A stretch of DNA of 64,000 nt from JAAYPI01 sp036734385 (GCA_036734385.1 DAIMYQ010000003.1:1-64000), one strand, 5' to 3'. Shown: positions 7,918-16,602, counted from the stretch's first letter. Made by a program: numbers and translations. The notes: generated by a model from the sequence alone, not told the origin.

Positions 7918-9863
7918 TGAGACGAAATAAACTGATACTCCTGCTGGTTAGTCTGTTTATTGCCCTGACATCGGTTGGTCAGACAAAAAACATGTATAAA
8001 TCAGTAAAAATTGACACAACCAGGTTGATTAATCAGGCAGGTTTGGTTCGGATTTCCCATCGGATATTTCAACAATATTATAACTCAAGTAGTTCCAACG
8101 AGAAATTATACCTTGACCGGCAGTTTAGTTTGCTCGAAGATAAAAACAACGACCCATTGACCGTAGCTCATAGAATGAGTTCGTCCGCTGTATTCATATC
8201 AGGGTTGGGAAGTTCCATAAATATACCGGTGGCGATGAGTGCAAAAGTAACCACTATGTTTCCACACGACACATTGATTGTAACTAATTTTGGGGCAATG
8301 TTGCGCTTGATGGATTCTATTCAAACATCACTTCCGGTATTGCTTTATGCCAAATCATTATACCCAAAAGCACCGGTCATTCTAACAAACCTTGCCAATA
8401 CACTTTTTGAATTGTACGACGACCGTTCTGCCGAAGATTTATATAAACGCGCCCTCGAAATTAATCCCGATTTTTCGTTGGCACGACAGGGACTGGTTTC
8501 TGTCTATTTGAAACGGAAAAATTTAGGCAAAGCGTTGGAAGAACTTTTCAAATGTGCAAAAGGAATGTATAGCGAATCGATGAACGATGTCCACGATAAT
8601 GTGAAACACCACGATAAATATAGTCCGCCGAAATCTCCGATTAACGAAGATGCTGGAAACTCTGCCAATGGAGCAAATCAGTCCAATGCGAATAATCCTT
8701 CCGATGAACTGCGGCTCCCCGGTTTCCCTGATTGGGGAAATATCGGAGAACTTGTTTACGATAAATCGATTGCAAAAAACCAAAAAAAGCTGAATGAATT
8801 GAATCCAACAAGCAAGATAGTGGATAAAGCCAACCGCTTGCGGACAATGAGTTACGAGAAAAAAGTGGAAATGGGGCAAAAACTGCTCCAACCGGGAAAA
8901 ATATCAAACAAAAAAAGTGTCTATGAAATTGAATTAATGGAGGAATATTTCAAGGATCGATTGGCTGATGCAGATCGGCAATATGCTAAAGCAGATAGCA
9001 TGGAAGCTGAAAATATAGGAAAAACTGTAGAGAAACTATCCTCCGAAATGGAATCCAGAGCAAAGAGTATGGGTGCCGATATAGACGCATGGCAACAATA
9101 CTTGATTGAGTGCTGCAAGTCCATAACTGCACTGAATTCAAAATATTTCAACGCATGGAAAGGAAATGCCCGTACTCGTCATCAGACCTATAACGATTTA
9201 TTATCGACTTATTGGACTTTTTGCGAAAAATACCTTAATCAGGCTTACGATTTAAATGATTTTGAAGAACTGAACGACAAACGAAAACTTTTTGTGGCAA
9301 CCAATTACAGCATCATTTATAATGATTATAATATCCGGCAAATGACTTTTGGATTTTCTAATATAGGAGCCATGGCCAATGAACTCGGCGAATGTCCAAA
9401 ATTACCACCCAAACCTCCCGTTGTTGAAAAAAATGGAGAGGATATCGACTCCCCTGAAAAGAATGCTCCTCCCTGTCCGTTTCAGAATAAAAAATTATCG
9501 TTGGGCGTAGGAATCTGCTCTGCCGAACTCGACTGCGAGAGTGTAAAACTGGAATGTGGTGAAGGGGTAATTGGAGGAGGAAAATGGAACTACAAGAATA
9601 AAGAGCTGACTGCAATCGTTGGAATTGGTGCAAAAGCTAATTTTGGTTTGCAAGCCGCTTCGGTTTCATTGGAGGCAAAATCAACCTTAGGTGTTGCCTT
9701 CAACTCAAAAAACCAAATCATCGACATCAGTGGTTCCGCCGGAGCAGGGGTATCGGCAACCCTCGGAGTTATTCAGGCCAACCAAGCCGTAGAAGTTAAT
9801 ATTACAGCCGTTTCAGGAATCAATGCAGGTAGAACCGGAGAGTTATCCTACTCTATTTTTTGA
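7917..9863 (+). CDS. Exported TPR-containing protein of unknown function
   Basis: 648 residues. The signal peptide ends near 'TSVGQTK'. Residues about 145-215 hold two or three TPR-like helical pairs ('AKSLYPKAPVILTNLANTL', 'EDLYKRALEINPDFSLARQG', 'KRKNLGKALEELFKC'). The middle is helical and charged (about 320-450). The C-terminal 130 residues are Gly/Ala-rich and beta-prone with a Cys cluster (GVGICSAELDCESVKLECGE). A TPR protein in an exported group suggests a scaffold for envelope assembly, but this is inference. The start overlaps the previous stop by one base. Confidence 0.65.
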   Translation: MRRNKLILLLVSLFIALTSVGQTKNMYKSVKIDTTRLINQAGLVRISHRIFQQYYNSSSSNEKLYLDRQFSLLEDKNNDPLTVAHRMSSSAVFISGLGSSINIPVAMSAKVTTMFPHDTLIVTNFGAMLRLMDSIQTSLPVLLYAKSLYPKAPVILTNLANTLFELYDDRSAEDLYKRALEINPDFSLARQGLVSVYLKRKNLGKALEELFKCAKGMYSESMNDVHDNVKHHDKYSPPKSPINEDAGNSANGANQSNANNPSDELRLPGFPDWGNIGELVYDKSIAKNQKKLNELNPTSKIVDKANRLRTMSYEKKVEMGQKLLQPGKISNKKSVYEIELMEEYFKDRLADADRQYAKADSMEAENIGKTVEKLSSEMESRAKSMGADIDAWQQYLIECCKSITALNSKYFNAWKGNARTRHQTYNDLLSTYWTFCEKYLNQAYDLNDFEELNDKRKLFVATNYSIIYNDYNIRQMTFGFSNIGAMANELGECPKLPPKPPVVEKNGEDIDSPEKNAPPCPFQNKKLSLGVGICSAELDCESVKLECGEGVIGGGKWNYKNKELTAIVGIGAKANFGLQAASVSLEAKSTLGVAFNSKNQIIDISGSAGAGVSATLGVIQANQAVEVNITAVSGINAGRTGELSYSIF

Positions 9864-9890
9864 ATCCAACATCAAACGCAAAAATTATTA

Positions 9891-11024
9891 GTGGAAACAG
9901 ATAATGAAATGAAACAGACTTTTTTTAATAAACATATAAAAATTTTCCATCTGAAATCAGCGGTTGCAATCATAGTATTATGGATTCTGACGACGACTGT
10001 TTTTGCTCAGCAACGCCCGCCTTTTTCCGATAAAACCGTCAAAATGGGCGATGGCACCTTGCTTATGCCCTATACAAAAGGAGAAGTAAAGAAAAACATA
10101 AGCGGGGACTACAAACCAATTTTTGAGAAAATATGCTCCATCATTACCACTTGGGATTCCATTAACCCGCCACAGGGAATGAAAATCGATTGTTTTGGTT
10201 ACGAAAAAAGACTTGAAATTTATTTTAGAAATTACGTGTCTGCCAATGGGCACAAATTTACTGAAGAAGGCGGTCCGCATCTGGAGATCTCGGTCAACGA
10301 CCCGTTGTCGATAGTCGGCAAGTCTGTTGCATCGGGCATTTACCTTTGCCCGCAGAAAACGGCTGATTTTTACGGATATCCGATTTACAACAGAGGTTCT
10401 GGTGAAGTAACCATTGTGACTGATTTGAAAGCTCCACTTTATATTCCTGTTTCTCAGGAAGAATATTTGAAAACGCTTATTGCCGATGAAGAAAAGAACG
10501 CTTCAAAATATTCACCTCCTACATCTCAAGATTATCAGGCGACGCTTCATGAAATGGAAAAAGCATACCAAAAACTGCTCGAAACAGACAAAGAAGCGGC
10601 TGAAGAATTCAGACAGCAAATGCTTGAATTCAAAAAAGAAATGAATCAAAAAAAAGATGAAAATCAACCGTTGACAGACCCTATATCCATGCTAAAAAAG
10701 GAACTCTTCGCTATGACCGAAGAAGAAAAGAAAAGGGAGGCTTATTATGGCGGTGAAGACATCTCTCGCTTAATGCCTTATGAACAAAAACAGTACGGAG
10801 ATGCATTGGTTAAGATAAACCCTGCATTGATCCGGGAAACTGCAAAAAGCGGAATACACCTTATAACTTTATTGTGGTCGGTTTCTTCGGATAACGCAGC
10901 AGATGAAGACAAACCCCGCCTGTACAATAAAGGCAGCAAAGGCTATTATCGTACTGATTTTCTAATGAGCGAACTGTATAAGAATAAAGAAATTTGGGAG
11001 AGAATATTCAATATGTGTAATTGA
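9891..11024 (+). CDS. Exported protein of unknown function
   Basis: 377 residues from a GTG start at 9891; an ATG at 9909 (residue 7) is an equally good start and gives a more usual signal peptide ending 'TTTVFAQQ'. The N-terminal domain (about 40-190) appears beta-rich. Residues 200-290 are helical and Glu/Lys/Gln-rich ('EMEKAYQKLLETDKEAAEEF'), probably a coiled coil. No family recognised. It lies 27 bp after the TPR protein and is the last gene of the run that starts at 5903. Confidence 0.62.
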   Translation: METDNEMKQTFFNKHIKIFHLKSAVAIIVLWILTTTVFAQQRPPFSDKTVKMGDGTLLMPYTKGEVKKNISGDYKPIFEKICSIITTWDSINPPQGMKIDCFGYEKRLEIYFRNYVSANGHKFTEEGGPHLEISVNDPLSIVGKSVASGIYLCPQKTADFYGYPIYNRGSGEVTIVTDLKAPLYIPVSQEEYLKTLIADEEKNASKYSPPTSQDYQATLHEMEKAYQKLLETDKEAAEEFRQQMLEFKKEMNQKKDENQPLTDPISMLKKELFAMTEEEKKREAYYGGEDISRLMPYEQKQYGDALVKINPALIRETAKSGIHLITLLWSVSSDNAADEDKPRLYNKGSKGYYRTDFLMSELYKNKEIWERIFNMCN

Positions 11025-11146
11025 CAAATTAATGATAAATTGATAATAATAAATTTTCTGTATAGAAAAAATAGAATTTGAATCATATTTTATTCAACAC
11101 ATTTTTCAACTAAAATAATTTAAATCATGAAAAAACTTCATTAACA

Positions 11147-12202
11147 ATGATTCTGGCATTATGTGCTGTATTTGTTTTCGGACAAAAAATAACAAATTTA
11201 AAAACTTACTCTCGTAGTACCAATTTAGTAAATCGAACGATAACGGACTCTGTACACACAAGTATAACTATGAAATTAATAATAGAGGGAATGGTTCTGC
11301 AAGAAGGAACTTCGTTAGGAAAAGAGTACTATGAAAACGAGACAACCTATGGAAATGAAATAAAATCATGGTCTTTTACAAAAGAATCGAATAGCCCCAC
11401 TTATATAAAAGAGGATTCTGTATTGACAACATACGATAGCAAAGGAATAAAAATAAGTGAAAAAATATATGCTTGGGATGAACAAGAAAATAGTTGGAAA
11501 ATTCCTATTAATGAAAACTACACTTATAGTGGAGACACAATCATTACCTCTGAAGACGGGGAAATAACGGGAAAGGAAATTATATACTACAAAAATGGAT
11601 TACAAGACTCTATTGTTGATTTTGAAAAAGATAATGGAATTTGGATGATGTTATCAAGTATGAAATTTTCATACGATGCAGAAAACAAACCGACACTTAT
11701 TATGTATTATAATTATGATAAAAACAACAAAACATTTATTAAAACAATGAAGCAGGTTGGCTCTTATGGTACGGATAAAGATGGAAAGAAATATGGGTAC
11801 TTTAAAAGTTCTATCTGGAATGGAACTTTATGGGGAGACACAGCAACAATATCTATGGATTCGAATGGGGATGAAATAAATGATATAAGTTATCAGCAGG
11901 TATTGATTATAGAAAATACTATTTATTACACAACAAAACAAGTTCTTGCAGTAACTGATAAAGAAATATACGCAAATTCCATTAGTATTTATCCTAATCC
12001 AACAGATGACGGCATTTATATCAATTCCGATTCGGAAAATGTAAATAATATTTCTATTTATGATTTAAAAGGGAACAAAGTGCTAAGCGAAAAAAAACAA
12101 AGAAATGAATATATTCCCATGTCTGCATTATCAAAAGGAATCTATATAATCACTATAACCAATGAAGATGGTGTATTTAGAGAAAAACTAATAAAAAAAT
12201 AA
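11147..12202 (+). CDS. T9SS-sorted exported protein; signal peptide start displaced by a 1-base frameshift
   Basis: The open frame from ATG 11147 gives 351 residues beginning inside a hydrophobic signal-peptide core (MILALCAVFVFGQK). The real start is probably ATG 11127. That frame hits TAA after five codons, but one more A in the six-A run at 11130-11135 would give MKKTSLTMILALCAVFVFGQK, a complete Sec signal. The passenger (20-275) has Tyr/Asn-rich beta repeats. The last 75 residues are a T9SS tail ('SIYPNPTDDGIYINS', 'IYDLKGNKVLS', 'GIYIITITNEDG', 'EKLIKK'). Function of the passenger is unknown. The frameshift is either real (possibly phase variation) or a sequencing error. Confidence 0.75.
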   Translation: MILALCAVFVFGQKITNLKTYSRSTNLVNRTITDSVHTSITMKLIIEGMVLQEGTSLGKEYYENETTYGNEIKSWSFTKESNSPTYIKEDSVLTTYDSKGIKISEKIYAWDEQENSWKIPINENYTYSGDTIITSEDGEITGKEIIYYKNGLQDSIVDFEKDNGIWMMLSSMKFSYDAENKPTLIMYYNYDKNNKTFIKTMKQVGSYGTDKDGKKYGYFKSSIWNGTLWGDTATISMDSNGDEINDISYQQVLIIENTIYYTTKQVLAVTDKEIYANSISIYPNPTDDGIYINSDSENVNNISIYDLKGNKVLSEKKQRNEYIPMSALSKGIYIITITNEDGVFREKLIKK

Positions 12203-12238
12203 TTGGGACTATCCAAAATTTTGTGTAAACTTCCAAAC

Positions 12239-12274
12239 TACAGGATTCAGGTTTTATACTTGAATCCTGTTTTC
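12239..12274 (+). terminator. Probable terminator after the T9SS-sorted gene
   Basis: ACAGGATTCA (12240-12249), an 11-base loop, then TGAATCCTGT (12261-12270) followed by a short TTTC. Ten perfect pairs, weak T-run. Confidence 0.55.
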
Positions 12275-12499
12275 AAATATAGTTAGAAACTGATTAAAAA
12301 TCAAACCCCAGTTCCAAATAGACCGTATCGAAACTATGTTGCTGTCTAAATCTGTGGTCATGTTTCCATTGCCGTCGTATAAAAATTCCGTATCCTCCGA
12401 AGCAAGGTCTTGGTACTCTTTCGTTTCGTACAAGTTTTGGCTGCACGCCAAATCCGTACCCAGCTCCCTCCGATTTATAATCGGTGGTTTGCTCAGCAA
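12254..12499 (-). pseudogene. RHS/YD-repeat protein fragment
   Basis: The minus-strand reading contains 'LASEDTEFLYDGNGNMTTDL' followed by a DSN-IVSIR stretch. This is the YD-repeat signature (Y-D-x-N-G-N-M) of RHS polymorphic-toxin and wall-associated proteins just before their core domain. Only about 35 residues are recognisable; upstream and downstream sequence is out of frame or unrelated, and no toxin domain is present. It is a decayed fragment next to other remnants (12505-12853) and is unlikely to be expressed. Confidence 0.6.
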
Positions 12500-12504
12500 T
12501 CAAA

Positions 12505-12657
12505 TCAAATTATATTTACATCAAGCAACCCTTTTTTTCCTGCATAATCAATAGCACTACTATACACATATTGTTCCGCTTTAAATACTAATCCTTCTTC
12601 TACCGGATTCTGATGCCAATAGTTCTCCTTTTGATCCATCATTTCATTACTCCACAT
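12505..12657 (-). pseudogene. C-terminal remnant of a REP-associated tyrosine transposase (RAYT / IS200-like TnpA)
   Basis: Minus-strand translation ends at TGA (12507-12505). It contains 'YWHQNPVEEGLVFKAEQY' followed by 'VYSSAIDYAG' and 'KKGLLDVNII'. This is the diagnostic C-terminus of RAYT proteins (Y-x-H-x-N-P-V..., then Y-x-Y-S-S-A). The catalytic HUH motif and tyrosine lie further N-terminal in such proteins and are absent here; an in-frame stop lies just upstream. RAYTs mobilise short palindromes such as the one at 2473-2505. Confidence 0.72.
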
Positions 12658-12853
12658 CGCTCTTCTTTATCCAATCTTCTATGGTTTTATTCCCATAATA
12701 CCTGATTTGTAACCAATCATCTTTTTCTTGCAATATTTCTACTACGTCACCCTTGAGAAGATACATTTTAGTGGGTTTATTGGGGGTAGAATAAATAATG
12801 GACTTTGTTAGTTTGACTAAATATTTAGCTTTATCTTTTTTTATGCTATTTCT
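12647..12853 (-). pseudogene. C-terminal remnant of a bacterial SH3-domain protein
   Basis: Minus-strand frame ending at TAA (12649-12647). It contains 'KPTKMYLLKGDVVEIL', then 'DDWLQIRYYGNKTIEDWI' and 'KKSDVE'. The pattern (Y-L-x-K-G-D-x-V-E-I, x-x-D-W-x-x-I-x-Y, W-I-K-x-x-D) is that of bacterial SH3 (SH3b) domains. The frame is closed by TAG at 12856-12854, so only the last 60-odd residues remain. Its stop codon abuts the RAYT remnant, which marks a junction near 12650. Confidence 0.6.
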
Positions 12854-12902
12854 CTAAATGCACTACTGGTTATAAAATAAATTTTTTTTTATTCAAGAAA
12901 CA

Positions 12903-12932
12903 TTGTTTTGTTGAAAACTTTTCCTATCTTTG
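12903..12932 (+). promoter_or_regulatory. Promoter of the ribosomal superoperon
   Basis: TATCTTTG at 12925-12932 matches the Bacteroidetes -7 TAnnTTTG exactly. A TTG at 12903-12905 sits 19 bp upstream as a -33 element. The rpsL start follows after a 60-odd-base AT-rich leader. No other strong promoter of this type was noticed before rplQ. Confidence 0.72.
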
Positions 12933-12997
12933 CAACCCGAATTTACGGAAAAAGGTCGAAAAACGAACAAAATAATTTATAATAAAAAAGATAGAAA

Positions 12998-13405
12998 ATG
13001 CCTACAATTCAGCAATTAGTAAGAAAAGGAAGGGCCAAACAAGTCGACAATAGTAAGTCTCCAGCATTGGATTCTTGTCCTCAACGTCGTGGCGTTTGCG
13101 TAAGGGTTTATACAACAACCCCTAAAAAACCTAACTCGGCTTTGCGTAAGGTAGCGAGGGTACGTTTAACAAACCAAAAAGAAGTGAACTCTTACATTCC
13201 AGGAGAAGGTCATAACTTGCAAGAACACTCAATTGTTCTCATTCGTGGTGGTCGTGTTAAGGATTTACCAGGGGTTCGTTATCACATCGTTCGTGGCACA
13301 TTGGATACCGCTGGGGTTAACGGACGTAAACAAAGACGTTCTAAATACGGAGCAAAACGCCCAAAACCAGGTCAACCAGCAACGACTGACAAAAAGAAAA
13401 AATAA
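12998..13405 (+). CDS. rpsL: 30S ribosomal protein S12
   Basis: 135 residues, full length. S12 lies at the decoding centre of the 30S subunit and controls tRNA selection; it is the classical streptomycin-resistance protein. 'TPKKPNSALRKVARVRLTN' (about 40-58) carries the conserved Lys of the streptomycin region, and 'PGVRYHIVRGTLD' (about 90) the second conserved loop. Both have wild-type-looking residues. The C-terminus has a basic extension (GAKRPKPGQPATTDKKKK). It is the first gene of the superoperon, 66 bp after the promoter -7 box and 135 bp before rpsG. Confidence 0.97.
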   Translation: MPTIQQLVRKGRAKQVDNSKSPALDSCPQRRGVCVRVYTTTPKKPNSALRKVARVRLTNQKEVNSYIPGEGHNLQEHSIVLIRGGRVKDLPGVRYHIVRGTLDTAGVNGRKQRRSKYGAKRPKPGQPATTDKKKK

Positions 13406-13540
13406 TTTCAATAAAAAATAACAGTTTAATTAATGCTGTTGAGTATTTTGGATAACGCTTTATGGGTTGAGTAAATAAGTTCAGAGGAATTTATTGAAGA
13501 CAATAGCAGCCAAAGACAAAACGGAAAATTTTGAATCAAA

Positions 13541-14017
13541 ATGAGAAAAGCAAAACCTAAAAAAAGGATTGTTTTACCAGATCCTATTTTCGGAGATGTG
13601 ATGGTCACAAGATTTGTGAACCATTTAATGTATGACGGTAAAAAAACTGTTGCTTATACTATATTTTACACTGCTCTTGACAATGTAAAGGCGAAGCTCC
13701 AGAGTGAAGATAAAAACATACTTGATGTCTGGAAAAAAGCTTTAGAAAATATAACCCCTCAGGTAGAAGTTAAGTCACGCCGTATTGGTGGTGCTACATT
13801 CCAAGTTCCTACCGAAATTCGTCCAGAAAGAAAAGAATCCATTTCAATGAAAAATTTAATTCTCTATTCTCGTAAGAGAGGAGGCAAAACAATGGCGGAT
13901 AAATTAGCGGCTGAAATTGTAGATGCATACAATTTGCAAGGCGCTGCATTTAAACGCAAGGAAGATATGCATCGTATGGCAGAAGCTAATCGTGCATTTG
14001 CACACTTCCGTTTCTAA
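13541..14017 (+). CDS. rpsG: 30S ribosomal protein S7
   Basis: 158 residues, normal length. S7 nucleates assembly of the 30S head by binding the 3' major domain of 16S rRNA and contacts E-site tRNA. Typical sequences are 'DPIFGDVMVTRFVNHLMYDGK' cut short here to its first half, 'RRIGGATFQVPTEIRP', and the C-terminal 'KREDMHRMAEANRAFAHFRF'-like end (here KRKEDMHRMAEANRAFAHF). The 135-bp leader between rpsL and rpsG is the longest in the str part; in E. coli the S7 autorepression site lies in this interval, so a similar role is possible but not shown. Confidence 0.97.
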   Translation: MRKAKPKKRIVLPDPIFGDVMVTRFVNHLMYDGKKTVAYTIFYTALDNVKAKLQSEDKNILDVWKKALENITPQVEVKSRRIGGATFQVPTEIRPERKESISMKNLILYSRKRGGKTMADKLAAEIVDAYNLQGAAFKRKEDMHRMAEANRAFAHFRF

Positions 14018-14050
14018 ATTGAAAATGAATAACAAAGGAGAATTATAAAA

Positions 14051-16168
14051 ATGGCAAAAGGAGATTTAACCTATACTCGGAATATTGGTATCATGGCTCA
14101 CATTGATGCTGGTAAGACTACTACCTCTGAGCGTATCTTATTTTATACAGGACTTACACATAAAATAGGTGAGGTGCACGATGGTGCTGCTACTATGGAC
14201 TGGATGGAACAAGAACAAGAAAGAGGTATAACAATTACATCTGCAGCCACTACGACTTGGTGGAATTACAAGGATAATAAATACAAGATAAATTTAATAG
14301 ATACTCCGGGACACGTCGATTTTACCGTCGAGGTAGAGCGCTCTTTGCGTATTCTTGATGGTGCTGTTGCTACTTTCTGTGCAGTAGGAGGTGTAGAACC
14401 TCAATCTGAAACAGTATGGCGTCAGGCTGATAAATACAATGTGCCTCGTATTGGGTACGTTAATAAAATGGACCGTTCTGGTGCTGATTTTTATGATGTT
14501 GTTCGTCAGGTAAAAGAAGTGCTTGGTGCCAATCCGTGTGCGATCCAAATTCCTATTGGAGCAGAAGAAAAGTTTAAAGGAGTTGTTGACCTTGTTGCAA
14601 TGAAAGCTATTTTTTGGCATGATGAGACAATGGGAGCCGAATATTCTGTCGAAGAAATTCCTGCAGATCTTCTTGCTGAAGCTAAAGAATGGAGAGAGAA
14701 AATGCTTGAGGCAGTAGCAGAATTTGATGATGTTTTAATGCAAAAGTTCTTTGACGATCCTTCTACAATAACCCAGGATGAAATTAAATCGGCTATTCGA
14801 AAAGGAACGTTGAGCATGCAAATTAACCCAATGATTTGTGGGTCTTCTTTCAAAAACAAAGGAGTCCAAACAATGTTGGATGCCGTATGTGCATATTTAC
14901 CCAGTCCTCTTGATACTCCTGAAGTTATTGGACATGATGTTGATTATCCCGATAAACAAGTTGTTCGTCATCCAGACGCAAGTGAGCCCTTATGTGCATT
15001 GGCATTTAAGATTGCTACAGACCCGTACGTAGGACGTTTGTGTTTCTTCCGCGTTTATTCTGGAAAAATTGATGCAGGATCATATATCTTCAATGCTCGT
15101 TCAGGAAAGAAAGAACGCATCTCGCGTCTTTTCCAAATGCATTCAAACAAGCAAAATCCTGTTGAGATAATTAGTGCTGGAGACATAGGTGCAGGTGTTG
15201 GATTTAAGGATATTCGTACAGGAGATACTCTTTGTGATGAAGATCATCCAATGACACTTGAATCAATGGATTTCCCCACCCCTGTTATTGGTATTGCTAT
15301 TGAACCGAAGACCCAAAAAGATCTAGACAAATTAGGTAATGGTTTATCCAAACTGGCAGAAGAGGATCCTACATTTACTGTGAAGACTGACGAGCAGTCA
15401 GGTCAAACGATTATCAGTGGTATGGGTGAACTTCATTTGGAAATTATTATAGACCGTTTGAAAAGAGAATTTAAAGTTGAGTGTAACCAAGGTCGTCCTC
15501 AAGTTTCCTACAAAGAGGCAATTACTCAAACAGTTGAACTTCGAGAAGTGTACAAAAAGCAATCTGGAGGTCGTGGTAAGTTTGCTGATATGATTCTTCG
15601 TGTCGGTCCAGTTGATGCAGGTTTCGAGGGAACTTTACAATTCGTAGATGAAGTCAAAGGAGGTAATATCCCCAAAGAATTTATTCCGTCGATTCAAAAA
15701 GGATTTACTGCAGCCATGAGAAATGGTGTTTTAGCAGGTTATCCAGTAGATAAATTGAAAGTTGTTGTTGTTGATGGATCTTATCATCCTGTTGACTCTG
15801 ACCAACTTTCTTTCGAAATATGTGCTCAAATAGCATTTAAAAATGCTTGTGCAAAGGCAAAGCCTGTTCTTCTTGAACCAATTATGAAAATGGAAGTTAT
15901 TACTCCTGAAGAAAGTATGGGTGACGTAATAGGTGACCTGAATAAACGTCGTGGACAAGTAGAAGGTATGGAATCTAGCAGAACTGGAGCTCGTATTGTA
16001 AAAGCAAAAGTTCCATTGGCAGAAACTTTTGGATATGTTACTTCTTTGCGTACAATATCTTCAGGTAGAGCAACCTCCTCAATGGAGTTTTCTCATTATG
16101 CAGAAGTCTCTAATGCCATAGCAAAAACTGTTGTCGCTGAAGCAAAAGGTAAGGTCGAATTATTGTAA
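14051..16168 (+). CDS. fusA: Translation elongation factor G
   Basis: 705 residues. This GTPase drives translocation of tRNA and mRNA on the ribosome. The P-loop 'AHIDAGKTT' is near residue 17, the switch II 'DTPGHVDF' near 83 and 'NKMD' near 137. Domains II-V follow, with 'GMGELHLEI' in domain III and 'GGRGKFADM' opening domain IV. It is complete, and in its usual str position 33 bp after rpsG. Many Bacteroidetes carry a second EF-G specialised for ribosome recycling; the position next to rpsG and the canonical motifs favour the main translocation factor here. Confidence 0.96.
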   Translation: MAKGDLTYTRNIGIMAHIDAGKTTTSERILFYTGLTHKIGEVHDGAATMDWMEQEQERGITITSAATTTWWNYKDNKYKINLIDTPGHVDFTVEVERSLRILDGAVATFCAVGGVEPQSETVWRQADKYNVPRIGYVNKMDRSGADFYDVVRQVKEVLGANPCAIQIPIGAEEKFKGVVDLVAMKAIFWHDETMGAEYSVEEIPADLLAEAKEWREKMLEAVAEFDDVLMQKFFDDPSTITQDEIKSAIRKGTLSMQINPMICGSSFKNKGVQTMLDAVCAYLPSPLDTPEVIGHDVDYPDKQVVRHPDASEPLCALAFKIATDPYVGRLCFFRVYSGKIDAGSYIFNARSGKKERISRLFQMHSNKQNPVEIISAGDIGAGVGFKDIRTGDTLCDEDHPMTLESMDFPTPVIGIAIEPKTQKDLDKLGNGLSKLAEEDPTFTVKTDEQSGQTIISGMGELHLEIIIDRLKREFKVECNQGRPQVSYKEAITQTVELREVYKKQSGGRGKFADMILRVGPVDAGFEGTLQFVDEVKGGNIPKEFIPSIQKGFTAAMRNGVLAGYPVDKLKVVVVDGSYHPVDSDQLSFEICAQIAFKNACAKAKPVLLEPIMKMEVITPEESMGDVIGDLNKRRGQVEGMESSRTGARIVKAKVPLAETFGYVTSLRTISSGRATSSMEFSHYAEVSNAIAKTVVAEAKGKVELL

Positions 16169-16176
16169 AAACACAG

Positions 16177-16214
16177 AAGATGTATTAGTAAATGATTCTT
16201 AATACGTCTTTTCT
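16177..16214 (+). other. Hairpin between fusA and rpsJ (possible partial terminator or leader element)
   Basis: AAGATGTATTA (16177-16187), a 12-base loop, then TAATACGTCTT (16200-16210) followed by TTCTTT. Eleven pairs with one G-U. It may trim transcription between the str and S10 parts or stabilise a processed end; the T-run is interrupted. Confidence 0.45.
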
Positions 16215-16240
16215 TTCAAATAATAAAATAAATAAAGACA

Positions 16241-16546
16241 ATGAGTCAAAAAATCAGAATCAAGTTAAAATCTTACGATTACAATTTAGTTGATAAGTCA
16301 GCTGAGAAGATCGTAAAAACAGTAAAAGCTACAGGAGCAGTGGTAAGTGGACCAATTCCTCTTCCAACTCACAAACGAATTTTCACTGTGAATAGGTCTA
16401 CTTTTGTAAACAAAAAATCAAGAGAACAATTTCAATTATCATCTTACAAAAGATTGATAGATATCTATAGTTCTACAGCGAAAACTGTTGATGCTCTTAT
16501 GAAATTGGAATTGCCGAGTGGTGTAGAAGTGGAAATCAAAGTGTGA
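16241..16546 (+). CDS. rpsJ: 30S ribosomal protein S10 (NusE)
   Basis: 101 residues. S10 is part of the 30S head and also acts as NusE in antitermination complexes with NusB. Recognised from 'IRIKLKSYDYNLVDKSAEKI', 'GPIPLPTHKRIFTVNRSTFV' and the end 'LPSGVEVEIKV'. Full length. It opens the S10 part of the superoperon, 72 bp after fusA with a hairpin in between (16177-16214), so its level could be set separately from the str genes. Confidence 0.97.
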   Translation: MSQKIRIKLKSYDYNLVDKSAEKIVKTVKATGAVVSGPIPLPTHKRIFTVNRSTFVNKKSREQFQLSSYKRLIDIYSSTAKTVDALMKLELPSGVEVEIKV

Positions 16547-16602
16547 TAGATAAAGTAAAAGAATCATTTTTTTACAACTAGTAATTAATAAATTAAATTG
16601 AA

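Noticed and set aside
12254..12499. 81-residue minus-strand frame as an intact gene
   Set aside because: Only the YD-repeat fragment is recognisable; flanks are out of frame and other remnants are next to it.
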